Assembly (NCBI GenBank): GCA_964580995.1
Contig: CAZOMV010000008.1
Span: 26,204-90,203 of the forward strand
Direction of reading: 5' to 3'
DNA: 64,000 nt
Source of the DNA: JAKJEP01 sp964580995
GTDB taxonomy: Bacteria; Planctomycetota; Phycisphaerae; Sedimentisphaerales; SM23-30
Shown here: positions 9,509 through 16,123 of the stretch, piece after piece
Layout of the letters: each line of letters starts with the position of its first letter
Position numbering within the stretch: the stretch's first letter is position 1
Program-made: the position numbers and the translations under genes
Notes under the pieces: generated by a model
Databases searched by the model: none
Told to the model about the DNA's origin: nothing
The model's input: the letters and a program-made list of their open reading frames with translations, nothing else

Positions 9509-10240
9509 TTATTTTGCCACCCGCCCAGCCGCCAGAATAGCCGCAAAACTCACCGCCGCTGTCTCAATACGCAAAATCGTCTCCGTCAATCGCACTTCCC
9601 AGCCCCCAGCCTCCCGCAAAACCTCCTCTTCCGCGTCCGTCAGCCCGCCCTCAGGCCCGATAAACGCAATCCGATCCCTTTGGCCATCAAATTTTTCCTC
9701 AAGTATCGGCTTTGACTCCCCGGACAAACCGCCAAATAGCAGCAGACCCTCCGGATACTCCTCTTTCACCTTCGCCAGACACTGCCCCAAACCCATCGGC
9801 TCATCGATCCGGGGCAGAAACACCCGCTCACTCTGCTTAGCTGCCGCTATCGCCAGATTCACATATCGCTGTACGATATTCCCCCCTTTGGCCTGCTTCA
9901 CCGTCCGCTCGAAAACCACTGGGCAGATCCGGTCCACCCCCAGTTCCGTGCATTTGCTAATCAGCCAGTCGAACCGTTCCCCCTTGGCAATACTGGCAGC
10001 GATGATAATCCTGCCTTCCGTTCGCCGCTGCCGAACCGAAATTTCCTCCACCTCCAGCCTAACCTTCCGCGATCCCGTCTCCCGAATCCTGGCCCGTCCC
10101 AGCAACCCCTCCCCGTCAAACAGCTCCACCTCGTCCCCCGTCTTCATCCGCATCACATGGATCATATGATGCGCTTCCGGACCGGTCATCTCCACCTGTC
10201 CTGTTATTATGGGACCATAATAAAATCGCGGTAAACTCAT
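9509..10240 (-). CDS. rsmE: 16S rRNA (uracil1498-N3)-methyltransferase
   Basis: About 243 residues from the ATG at 10240 (MSLPRFYYGP); 5 more codons are open upstream. RsmE is a SPOUT-class enzyme methylating U1498 of 16S rRNA. Seen are the N-terminal HHMIHVMRMKTGDEVELFDG region, KGERFDWLISKCTELGVD, the SAM-binding IAFIGPEGGLTDAEEEVL and the C-terminal RILRIETAAVSF-like end (ETILRIETAAVSFAAIL). Length is normal for the family. It is transcribed toward argH. Confidence 0.93.
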   Translation of the reverse strand: MSLPRFYYGPIITGQVEMTGPEAHHMIHVMRMKTGDEVELFDGEGLLGRARIRETGSRKVRLEVEEISVRQRRTEGRIIIAASIAKGERFDWLISKCTELGVDRICPVVFERTVKQAKGGNIVQRYVNLAIAAAKQSERVFLPRIDEPMGLGQCLAKVKEEYPEGLLLFGGLSGESKPILEEKFDGQRDRIAFIGPEGGLTDAEEEVLREAGGWEVRLTETILRIETAAVSFAAILAAGRVAK

Positions 10241-10381
10241 TAAGCTTTTCCACATCCAGCCTCACACCGGCTAATTACTCTTCATTTTCCAGCTCGTTCC
10301 AGTCGATAACTCTAATAACATGATTTTGCGTAACTTATCAACACAAAAATGTGATACCGGGCATACTCTTGAGATTGCCAA

Positions 10382-11455
10382 ATGACCGAAGATGTGGAAA
10401 AACAAACAGATACCCTTCAACCGAATTCGGATCCGGTTCCGGTTCCCCCGGCCAAAACAACCAAAAGTTCACCATTCGATGCCGCCGACATCGAAAATCT
10501 GCTGAATGCCATTGACGAATCGCTGGATGAACTGCGCGACAAAGTGGATGACAACCCCGCTTCCGATCAGCCCGTCAAAGCAGAATCGGCTCCTCCCGAA
10601 GTTTCAGACCCGCCAACGCCGCAGGAAACTACTGAACCGGCCCTGGACGGTGATTTGGACACCGATACCGGCGATATCGATAATGTGCTTGCAGATTTGG
10701 CCGAAGAGTTGATGGCGGAAAAGGCTGGACCAGCCCCTCCTGCCTCGCAAAAACCAAAGACGGAAAGTGTCTTGCCTGTGGTTGTCGATCAGGAGGTGGT
10801 ATCGGAAACCGAAGATGAGATTGACACCCTTTTGGCAGATTTAGAGAACAGTGTAAATGATCCCCAATCCGGACCAGTAGTGTCTGATTCCGCTTCAGTA
10901 TCTCCCACTACGGACACAGCGGTTTCCCCAACGCCGCCCCCTGCGGAAGTTTCCGATAAAACCCCCGCAAGCAGCGACGATATCGACAGCCTCCTAGCCG
11001 ACCTGACCGGCGAAATGGATAAACTCAATCAAAAACCACCGGCTGATAAGGCACCTCCGGCTCAGGCCCAATCCCAACCGATCGATCAGCCGAAACCGGC
11101 AGAAACGGAAACGATAGCAGATACAGTAGTAGAAGCAGAACCGGAAACACCCACCGGTGAAGATGCCCCGCCTCAAGCCGAACCCCCGCCTACCGAAGAA
11201 GATCAGATCCTTGAAGAGGAACTGGCACCCACTGCCTCCGCCATGGAATCTGCCAACCTGGATAGCCAAAACCCTGGTACCGAGCAACTCCTGCCCTTGC
11301 CCATGCCCGCCCGAATGCTCGTTTACAGCATGACGACTATCAACAAGCCTTTCAGCTTTCTTCCCGATCCCCTCCGCGATACCCTGGGCATTGTGGCTGT
11401 TTCCACCTGCATCATTTGCCTGGTTTTGATGGCAATTCTGATTTTTGGATTGTAA
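10382..11455 (+). CDS. Acidic, proline-rich protein with four DIDxLLADL repeats and a C-terminal membrane anchor
   Basis: 357 residues, very rich in Pro, Glu, Asp and Ala, with no signal peptide. One hydrophobic segment close to the C-terminus (about 333-356, IVAVSTCIICLVLMAILIFG) would tail-anchor it with the rest in the cytoplasm. Four copies of a short amphipathic motif stand in the disordered linkers: DIENLLNAID (about 37), DIDNVLADL (about 98), EIDTLLADL (about 146) and DIDSLLADL (about 200). This resembles the EIDALL helix at the N-terminus of FliM/FliN-type proteins, but no flagellar gene is nearby and the likeness may be chance. Family unknown. Confidence 0.6.
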   Translation: MTEDVEKQTDTLQPNSDPVPVPPAKTTKSSPFDAADIENLLNAIDESLDELRDKVDDNPASDQPVKAESAPPEVSDPPTPQETTEPALDGDLDTDTGDIDNVLADLAEELMAEKAGPAPPASQKPKTESVLPVVVDQEVVSETEDEIDTLLADLENSVNDPQSGPVVSDSASVSPTTDTAVSPTPPPAEVSDKTPASSDDIDSLLADLTGEMDKLNQKPPADKAPPAQAQSQPIDQPKPAETETIADTVVEAEPETPTGEDAPPQAEPPPTEEDQILEEELAPTASAMESANLDSQNPGTEQLLPLPMPARMLVYSMTTINKPFSFLPDPLRDTLGIVAVSTCIICLVLMAILIFGL

Positions 11456-11483
11456 ACTTTTCCAAAAATAACCATATTTTCCT

Positions 11484-11512
11484 TTGACAAGCCACCCAAG
11501 GCATGATACAAG
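11484..11512 (+). promoter_or_regulatory. Predicted promoter of tRNA-Glu
   Basis: TTGACA at 11484-11489 and TACAAG at 11507-11512 with a 17-bp spacer; the tRNA begins 15 bp after the -10 box. Confidence 0.6.
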
Positions 11513-11527
11513 TTCCCCTCTGACCGC

Positions 11528-11602
11528 GGCCCCGTCGTCTAGCCAGGTCTAGGACACAGGGTTTTCATCCCTGCAACACGGGTTCGAATCCCGTCGGGGT
11601 CA
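11528..11602 (+). tRNA. tRNA-Glu (anticodon TTC)
   Basis: A cloverleaf can be drawn: acceptor GGCCCCG pairs with CGGGGTC (one G-T), the anticodon stem CAGGG/CCCTG holds loop TTTTCAT with anticodon TTC, and the T arm ACGGG-TTCGAAT-CCCGT is perfect. Discriminator base A at 11602. The CCA end is not encoded. Confidence 0.95.
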
Positions 11603-11607
11603 TTTAT

Positions 11608-11656
11608 AACTTATTGCAAAGCAGGCGTTTATCTGCTTTGTTATAAGTTTTTTTTA
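11608..11656 (+). terminator. Rho-independent terminator after tRNA-Glu
   Basis: A long imperfect inverted repeat (arms 11608-11624 and 11633-11649, ending CAAAGCAG / CTGCTTTG around the loop) is followed by a run of eight T. It directly follows the tRNA and precedes mntP. Confidence 0.85.
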
Positions 11657-11707
11657 TTTAGGGAGGTGGACTTTTTAATGAATTCAGTACATTGGCAGGA
11701 CCAGTAA

Positions 11708-12268
11708 ATGAGCCTGATTACCATATTTGCGATTGCCTTGGGATTGGCAATGGACGCCTTTGCGGTCTCCATCTCGGTAGGGGGGATACTTCCCCGTCTG
11801 ACCTTTCACCCGGTTTTCCGGCTTTCCTTTCATTTCGGCCTTTTCCAGTTTTTTATGCCGATTCTTGGCTGGCTGGCGGGACTCACCATCCAAAAGTGGA
11901 TCGCTGCATATGACCACTGGATATCCTTTGCCCTCTTGGCTTTTATCGGCGGCAAAATGATTTATGAATCCTTCCAGGTAAAAGCTCTTTCCGCGAAAAC
12001 TGACCCGTCCCGCGGCTGGAGCCTGGTCATCCTCTCCGTCGCCACCAGCATTGATGCCTTTGCTGTCGGCTTGACCATGGCCATGCTCAGCGTCACCGTC
12101 TGGATGCCCAGTCTGATCATCGGCCTTGTCGCCGCCGCCATGACCATCCTCGGCATGCATCTCGGCCAACAGCTCGGTAAATGGCTCGGTCGCAAAATGG
12201 AACTCATCGGCGGCTTCATCCTCATCGCCATCGGCTCCAAAATCCTACTCGAACACCTCTTCGGATAA
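11708..12268 (+). CDS. mntP: Manganese efflux pump MntP
   Basis: 186 residues, six predicted membrane helices. MntP (YebN family) exports Mn2+ and protects against manganese toxicity. The duplicated family motif is present: GLAMDAFAVSISVG near the N-terminus and ATSIDAFAVGLTMAM in the second half, each with the conserved Asp needed for transport. Length matches the family. Many mntP genes sit behind a yybP-ykoY riboswitch; here only about 50 bp separate the upstream terminator from the start codon, so none fits. Confidence 0.93.
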   Translation: MSLITIFAIALGLAMDAFAVSISVGGILPRLTFHPVFRLSFHFGLFQFFMPILGWLAGLTIQKWIAAYDHWISFALLAFIGGKMIYESFQVKALSAKTDPSRGWSLVILSVATSIDAFAVGLTMAMLSVTVWMPSLIIGLVAAAMTILGMHLGQQLGKWLGRKMELIGGFILIAIGSKILLEHLFG

Positions 12269-12435
12269 AAACTAAAAATGATTTCCCTATTTAGTTGCAT
12301 ATAAAACGCAAGCATTATTTTTTTTCGGTGCGGCGGATCGTCCTGCAACGGAATATTATTTCCATACTTATAAAATTATTTCTCAAAAATCTTTGGGGAG
12401 ATTTTCGGAAATACTATATGCCTAACCTTCATTTC

Positions 12436-12465
12436 GCAAAAGTTCAGCCCTAACTGAAGTTTTGC
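12436..12465. repeat. Palindromic repeat GCAAAAGTTCAG / CTGAAGTTTTGC
   Basis: Arms 12436-12447 and 12454-12465 pair with one mismatch around the loop CCCTAA, followed by a short T run. The left arm plus loop recurs at 12711-12728 (17 of 18 identical), and the 12-mer ACTGAAGTTTTG recurs at 19908 before rtcB. Either a terminator-like hairpin or a small dispersed palindromic repeat family. Confidence 0.6.
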
Positions 12466-12491
12466 ATTTTTAAGGTAACGCCAATTGAACC

Positions 12492-12687
12492 TTAATCCGT
12501 TGAAAATTTCCATCCGTCATCCTCGACACGTTCGATGGCCCAGGAGATCGTGTCACTGAGGGTCTGTCGCAACACCGACATACAGGCCTGCCCGATGGTC
12601 GTCAGTGCCATTCATAGCAGACATCGTAATATCCTCCATGATATTCTCGGATACGTTGCTATCAATATTTTTCGTCAAAAAGCCCAT
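12492..12687 (-). pseudogene. Possible small gene split by a frameshift
   Basis: A 44-codon ORF (12553-12687) begins MGFLTKNIDSNVSENIMED with GGAG five bases before its ATG. Overlapping its end in another frame is a 29-codon ORF (12492-12581) containing TLSDTISWAIERVEDDGW and stopping cleanly. Joined by a one-base shift they would give a protein of roughly 65 residues. It may equally be a genuine 44-residue gene or chance. No family recognised. Confidence 0.3.
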
Positions 12688-12710
12688 AGGGACTCCAAAA
12701 ATTCAATTTT

Positions 12711-12728
12711 GCAAAAGTTCAGTCCTAA
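12711..12728. repeat. Second copy of GCAAAAGTTCAG-YCCTAA
   Basis: Direct repeat of 12436-12453 with one difference; similarity extends a few bases to the left (TTCA...TTT). The two copies flank the small minus-strand ORF. Confidence 0.6.
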
Positions 12729-13025
12729 TTTAGACGTGTACGGTCTGGGGAATGGTGCTTACCGGCAATAGTTCTTGCTCCCAAACCCACTGATGCTCCA
12801 GGCGAAAGACAATCGATGTTGGTGAAACGTAAGATGGGTGATACTAGATATTAACAGCGGGCAATTAGAGGTGGTTCCTTGGCTGCGGGTTTTCAGGTGC
12901 GTGCATTTCCGTCAACAATCCTGCCAAATCATAGAAAAGGAACTATTGATATAAGTTCGTTATCTTCACAATAAAGCCGGGTTATTTTAATACAATTATG
13001 TGCTGGGGAAGAAAGCGGATACAGA

Positions 13026-14000
13026 TTGAAATGGGTGGCATGTGATTTGCATTACTTATTTAACCAAACAGTATTTTGGACTAGAGAGATAGAGAGAGAG
13101 TATAAGATTATTTTATCATTACCGAGACAACTTGCATTGCTAGCTGTCCTGCTGGTGTTTTCTGTGCCTGTTGGGGCCTTTCCCTCGATCAGTGGTTACG
13201 AGAAACCGATGGCTGACGAGGTATCAACAGGTGGTGAGTACACCGCAAACAGCGACCGATTTGGCGATTACAGCCAGTCGGCTGGCGGAGCTTTCGCTGA
13301 GACACCGGGCATGTTATTTCAAGCGGCCAGCCTGATTGATTCGGCTGCCTATTTTAACTCTCTGTCCAATCCTTCCTATAGTGCCGAGACCGTACAAGTT
13401 GGCGGCATTGAAACTTTACCCTCTGTTCCCAGAGCCTTCCTGATGGGCTTGACTGGTTTTGTCTGTGTCTCGCTGGTACGGGATCGCCGGCTTTGGGCCT
13501 CTGCCGTTATATTGATTTTTGTCTTGAGCCAGATTGGCATCCATGCCTTACCCAGGTTGACAGCCCGCCTGTCAAACAGCAACTTATTTCCGAAAGAAAC
13601 CATTGCCGCGAATGTCTATCCGTCAATCCTTGATGAGTCTTCTGATTGTGGTGAATTGTTTGCGAATCGGAAGTATATCGGTCTGCTACGCCGGTTGGCC
13701 GGTTCCCCGGACAGCGCCGGGATAGATAACCATGGATATTTGGGGGAGAAACTTCACTGTTGTGCGAAGCCGTTTTTGTCTGCGCCGGGGGCGGGGCAAC
13801 CGGACTGCCAAAAAACGGATCGCACCCTCTCTCGATCTATTATGACTCACCGAGAACTGTACCCTGATTCGTGTTTGCCTCTGTCTTTGACAGACCAGAA
13901 TGTAACGCTTGTTTTCTCACCCGCGTTTATTTTTTCAAATATTTCCCGCGCGCCGCCCCGTAGAAACGAAATCTCATCTGTTTTATGTTTCAGTAAATGA
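13026..14000 (+). CDS. Putative exported membrane protein with PEP-CTERM-like internal segment, unknown function
   Basis: Up to 324 residues from a TTG at 13026; the true start is uncertain, since the first strong hydrophobic stretch (LALLAVLLVFSVPVGAF) lies about 36 residues in and a simple GA-repeat (about 13082-13100) precedes it. A second segment, LPSVPRAFLMGLTGFVCVS then VRDRRLW, has the order of a PEP-CTERM anchor (P motif, helix, basic residues), but another hydrophobic helix (SAVILIFVLSQIGIHALP) and about 140 more residues follow. Possibly it processes or accompanies the three PEP-CTERM proteins downstream. No homologous family can be named. Confidence 0.45.
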   Translation: MKWVACDLHYLFNQTVFWTREIEREYKIILSLPRQLALLAVLLVFSVPVGAFPSISGYEKPMADEVSTGGEYTANSDRFGDYSQSAGGAFAETPGMLFQAASLIDSAAYFNSLSNPSYSAETVQVGGIETLPSVPRAFLMGLTGFVCVSLVRDRRLWASAVILIFVLSQIGIHALPRLTARLSNSNLFPKETIAANVYPSILDESSDCGELFANRKYIGLLRRLAGSPDSAGIDNHGYLGEKLHCCAKPFLSAPGAGQPDCQKTDRTLSRSIMTHRELYPDSCLPLSLTDQNVTLVFSPAFIFSNISRAPPRRNEISSVLCFSK

Positions 14001-14033
14001 AAATATCAAAATGTAAAGTAAAGGAAATAAATC

Positions 14034-14648
14034 ATGAAAAAAGTAATAATGGCTCTCGTGTTATGCACGATTTTAGTTACACCCGCCTTAAGCAATGTAA
14101 CCGTCCAGTATCAAAACGTATATGGACAAGATGTCAACATTTCGGGCACTTGGTACACCGGTACTGTCCGAGCCGGCATATACAAACTCCTGGTAGATAG
14201 TGTAAAGGTTGACGCGTTTTGTGTTGATATACAGGATCATACTACTACCGCTGCCGTACCTTATGAAGAAGTTGCTTTGCAAGATGCCGCAGATGTTCCT
14301 TTTGGTCCTATGGGCGCTGCCAAGGCCCTTACCGTTGCCAAATTGTGGGATATGGCCTACAACCCGGGAATGGACCAGGCCCAAGCCGCTTCATTACAGA
14401 TTGCCATTTGGGAAACCGTGGCAGATGGCAATGGCGATCTTTCTAGTGGTAGCTTTGTATGCACTAATGCTGGTGCAGTGACTCTGCTGGCAAACGTGCA
14501 AAACTGGAATGGCCAGGCCAATCTGGGTGCATTAACCAGTTTAGATTATCAGGATTATACCCGCATCGTTCCCGCTCCCGGCGCGATTCTGCTGGGCAGC
14601 ATTGGAACGGCACTGGTTGGTTATCTTCGTCGCCGGCGTACTATGTAA
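14034..14648 (+). CDS. PEP-CTERM sorting-signal protein with thioester-like Cys/Gln pair
   Basis: 204 residues: signal peptide (VIMALVLCTILVTPALS), a beta-rich domain and a C-terminal anchor VPAPGAILLGSIGTALVG followed by YLRRRR. That tripartite end is recognised by exosortase and leads to surface retention or glycosylation. Within the domain FCVD (Cys63) and LQIAIWE (Gln122) resemble the C and QxxxW motifs that form internal Cys-Gln thioesters in surface adhesins; this is inference. AAGGA precedes the ATG. First of three similar genes, each followed by a hairpin. No exosortase gene is in the window. Confidence 0.8.
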   Translation: MKKVIMALVLCTILVTPALSNVTVQYQNVYGQDVNISGTWYTGTVRAGIYKLLVDSVKVDAFCVDIQDHTTTAAVPYEEVALQDAADVPFGPMGAAKALTVAKLWDMAYNPGMDQAQAASLQIAIWETVADGNGDLSSGSFVCTNAGAVTLLANVQNWNGQANLGALTSLDYQDYTRIVPAPGAILLGSIGTALVGYLRRRRTM

Positions 14649-14667
14649 TCACTGTTTGGTTTACTCC

Positions 14668-14688
14668 GGGACTATTTGAAAAAGTCCC
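14668..14688 (+). terminator. Hairpin between PEP-CTERM genes 1 and 2
   Basis: GGGACT / AGTCCC stem of 6 bp; an outer CTCC / GGAG pair could extend it. No long T run, so it is more likely an attenuating or RNA-stabilising hairpin than a strong terminator. Confidence 0.4.
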
Positions 14689-14703
14689 AGAAAGGAGTTC
14701 TGG

Positions 14704-15294
14704 ATGAAGAACAAAATCAGTTTTATTTTGCCGGTTCTTTTCTTAGTATCGGTGGTTGTTTCGACAACCAGCGCCAACTATACCCTTACCATTCCTGATG
14801 AGCTGGGTGTGATGACGCACAATCATTATTACATCTGGAAAGTGAACCTCAGTACCCCCGCCAGCGGACAGATCGATGCGTTACAATTGCATCTCCCTGG
14901 TCTTTATAATGCAGATGGCGATGCGAAAAACATTCTCTATGTTCATCTGCTGGGCAGGAATGAGTTAGCCGGGATTGCCTTCAACGGAGATGTCTTTACC
15001 GGTGTCGATAATACGAGCCGGGGTAACAGTATAGCCCCCTATGGCGGCTACGAGCTGGACACCTTTAGCGATGCTGACGGTGCCATTACCAAGGACAACT
15101 GGACCTATGTCTTTACCGCGGATGACCTGGCCCTGATTAATCAGGGTGCCGTGAACGGCACTTGCCAGTTTGGGATCGGTTTTGACTCGGACTGTGTTTT
15201 TGTCACTAAGGTTCCGGTTCCGGGAGCGATTTTACTCGGCGGTATCGGTGCCGGACTGGTAGGCTGGTTACGACAACGAAGAAAGATCGTTTAA
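14704..15294 (+). CDS. PEP-CTERM sorting-signal protein
   Basis: 196 residues with a signal peptide (ISFILPVLFLVSVVVSTTSA), a beta-rich middle region (about 25-165) and the anchor VPVPGAILLGGIGAGLVG then WLRQRRK. It contains DALQLHLPGLYNADGDAKN and DTFSDADGAIT, with repeated D/N pairs that might bind calcium. AAGGAG lies six bases before the ATG. The anchor closely matches the flanking genes while the middle region does not, so the three share a sorting route but not a fold that I can recognise. Confidence 0.8.
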   Translation: MKNKISFILPVLFLVSVVVSTTSANYTLTIPDELGVMTHNHYYIWKVNLSTPASGQIDALQLHLPGLYNADGDAKNILYVHLLGRNELAGIAFNGDVFTGVDNTSRGNSIAPYGGYELDTFSDADGAITKDNWTYVFTADDLALINQGAVNGTCQFGIGFDSDCVFVTKVPVPGAILLGGIGAGLVGWLRQRRKIV

Positions 15295-15306
15295 AATTGT
15301 AATTGT

Positions 15307-15345
15307 TTAGGTAAAGAGCAGGAATATTTCCTGCTCTTTACCTAA
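15307..15345 (+). terminator. Perfect 18-bp hairpin between PEP-CTERM genes 2 and 3
   Basis: Arms 15307-15324 and 15328-15345 are fully complementary (inner end GAGCAGGAA / TTCCTGCTC) with a 3-base loop. It is followed by CAAAATAAGGAG, the ribosome site of the next gene, not by T residues. Confidence 0.7.
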
Positions 15346-15362
15346 CAAAATAAGGAGTTTTT

Positions 15363-15929
15363 ATGAAGAAGAATAGTTTATGTCTTGGTTTATTTTTGAT
15401 TTTACTCGTGGTATTATCCACAAACCCTGCTATGGCCAATCTAACTTCCAGTGGCGAAGCGATTGAGGCGAATAGTTGGTTTCAACAGTTTAATGAATCG
15501 GGAGTCGGGAATTTTGACACAATCGGTTTACACATAATATCCGGTGGTCCGTTTGAAACTCCGGCTATCCGAAGCTTCACGGTTGGCGGATGGAGTACTA
15601 CGGATAATACGATTTGGGCCATTGCGCAGGGACCGGATACGACCAATATGAATTTTGACATATGGTTCGAAGGAAACGTATCTGACCCTTTAGCATTTGA
15701 CTTCTATGCATTTAACGACAATGGTTGCGTTGAAGCAGCTCATGCTGTTTATAATGGGGGTTGGAGCTTTCGGGTATTCAATAGCGATATCACGTGTGAA
15801 CAACTGAGAGCAAATGCGATGCCTGTGATAGCAAAAATGATACCTGCGGTTCCTGCCCCGGGTGCGGTTTTGCTGGGCAGCATTGGTGTCAGTCTGGTCG
15901 GCTGGCTGCGTCGGAAGAAGACGCTGTAA
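15363..15929 (+). CDS. PEP-CTERM sorting-signal protein
   Basis: 188 residues with a signal peptide (CLGLFLILLVVLSTNPAMA), a beta-rich domain with FDTIGLHIISGGPFETPAI and WFEGNVSDPLAFDFYAF, and a C-terminal anchor VPAPGAVLLGSIGVSLVG then WLRRKK. The domain looks like the short lectin-like or anchor-type folds common in PEP-CTERM proteins, but no family can be named. AAGGAG lies five bases before the ATG. Two cysteines (NNGC..., ITCEQL) might form a disulphide outside the cell. Confidence 0.8.
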   Translation: MKKNSLCLGLFLILLVVLSTNPAMANLTSSGEAIEANSWFQQFNESGVGNFDTIGLHIISGGPFETPAIRSFTVGGWSTTDNTIWAIAQGPDTTNMNFDIWFEGNVSDPLAFDFYAFNDNGCVEAAHAVYNGGWSFRVFNSDITCEQLRANAMPVIAKMIPAVPAPGAVLLGSIGVSLVGWLRRKKTL

Positions 15930-15966
15930 TCTGAAAATTGTTTCAATCGTTTTGCGAAACTATTTG

Positions 15967-16003
15967 GTCCTTGTTCCCGTCGTTTCCAGGCGGGAGCAGG
16001 GAC
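15967..16003 (+). terminator. Rho-independent-type terminator after the PEP-CTERM genes
   Basis: A 13-bp stem (GTCCTTGTTCCCG with CGGGAGCAGGGAC, two G-T pairs) followed by TTTTCATT. It separates the PEP-CTERM run from the phytase gene. Confidence 0.75.
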
Positions 16004-16123
16004 TTTTCATTACCAGAAAGCAATACATGGCGTATCTGATGAAAAATAAGGAATTTGTTGCCTGGACGGATATGTGTGACTATACTATTTTATAAATACG
16101 TGGTTCGTGTAAAGAGATATAGT

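Larger units (their letters stand above)
12269..13025. other. Gene-poor stretch with repeats and one small possible gene
   Basis: About 750 bp with no convincing full-length gene. It holds a hairpin (12436-12465), a second copy of the hairpin's left arm (12711-12728), and between them a small minus-strand ORF. The rest is A+T-rich and shows no feature I can name. Confidence 0.6.

Noticed and set aside
11640..11707. Possible Mn2+ riboswitch (yybP-ykoY) before mntP
   Set aside because: Only about 50 bp lie between the tRNA terminator and the start codon, and the conserved loops are not seen.
12535..12771. 78-codon + strand frame in the gene-poor region
   Set aside because: No ribosome site, no recognisable composition, and it overlaps a better minus-strand candidate.
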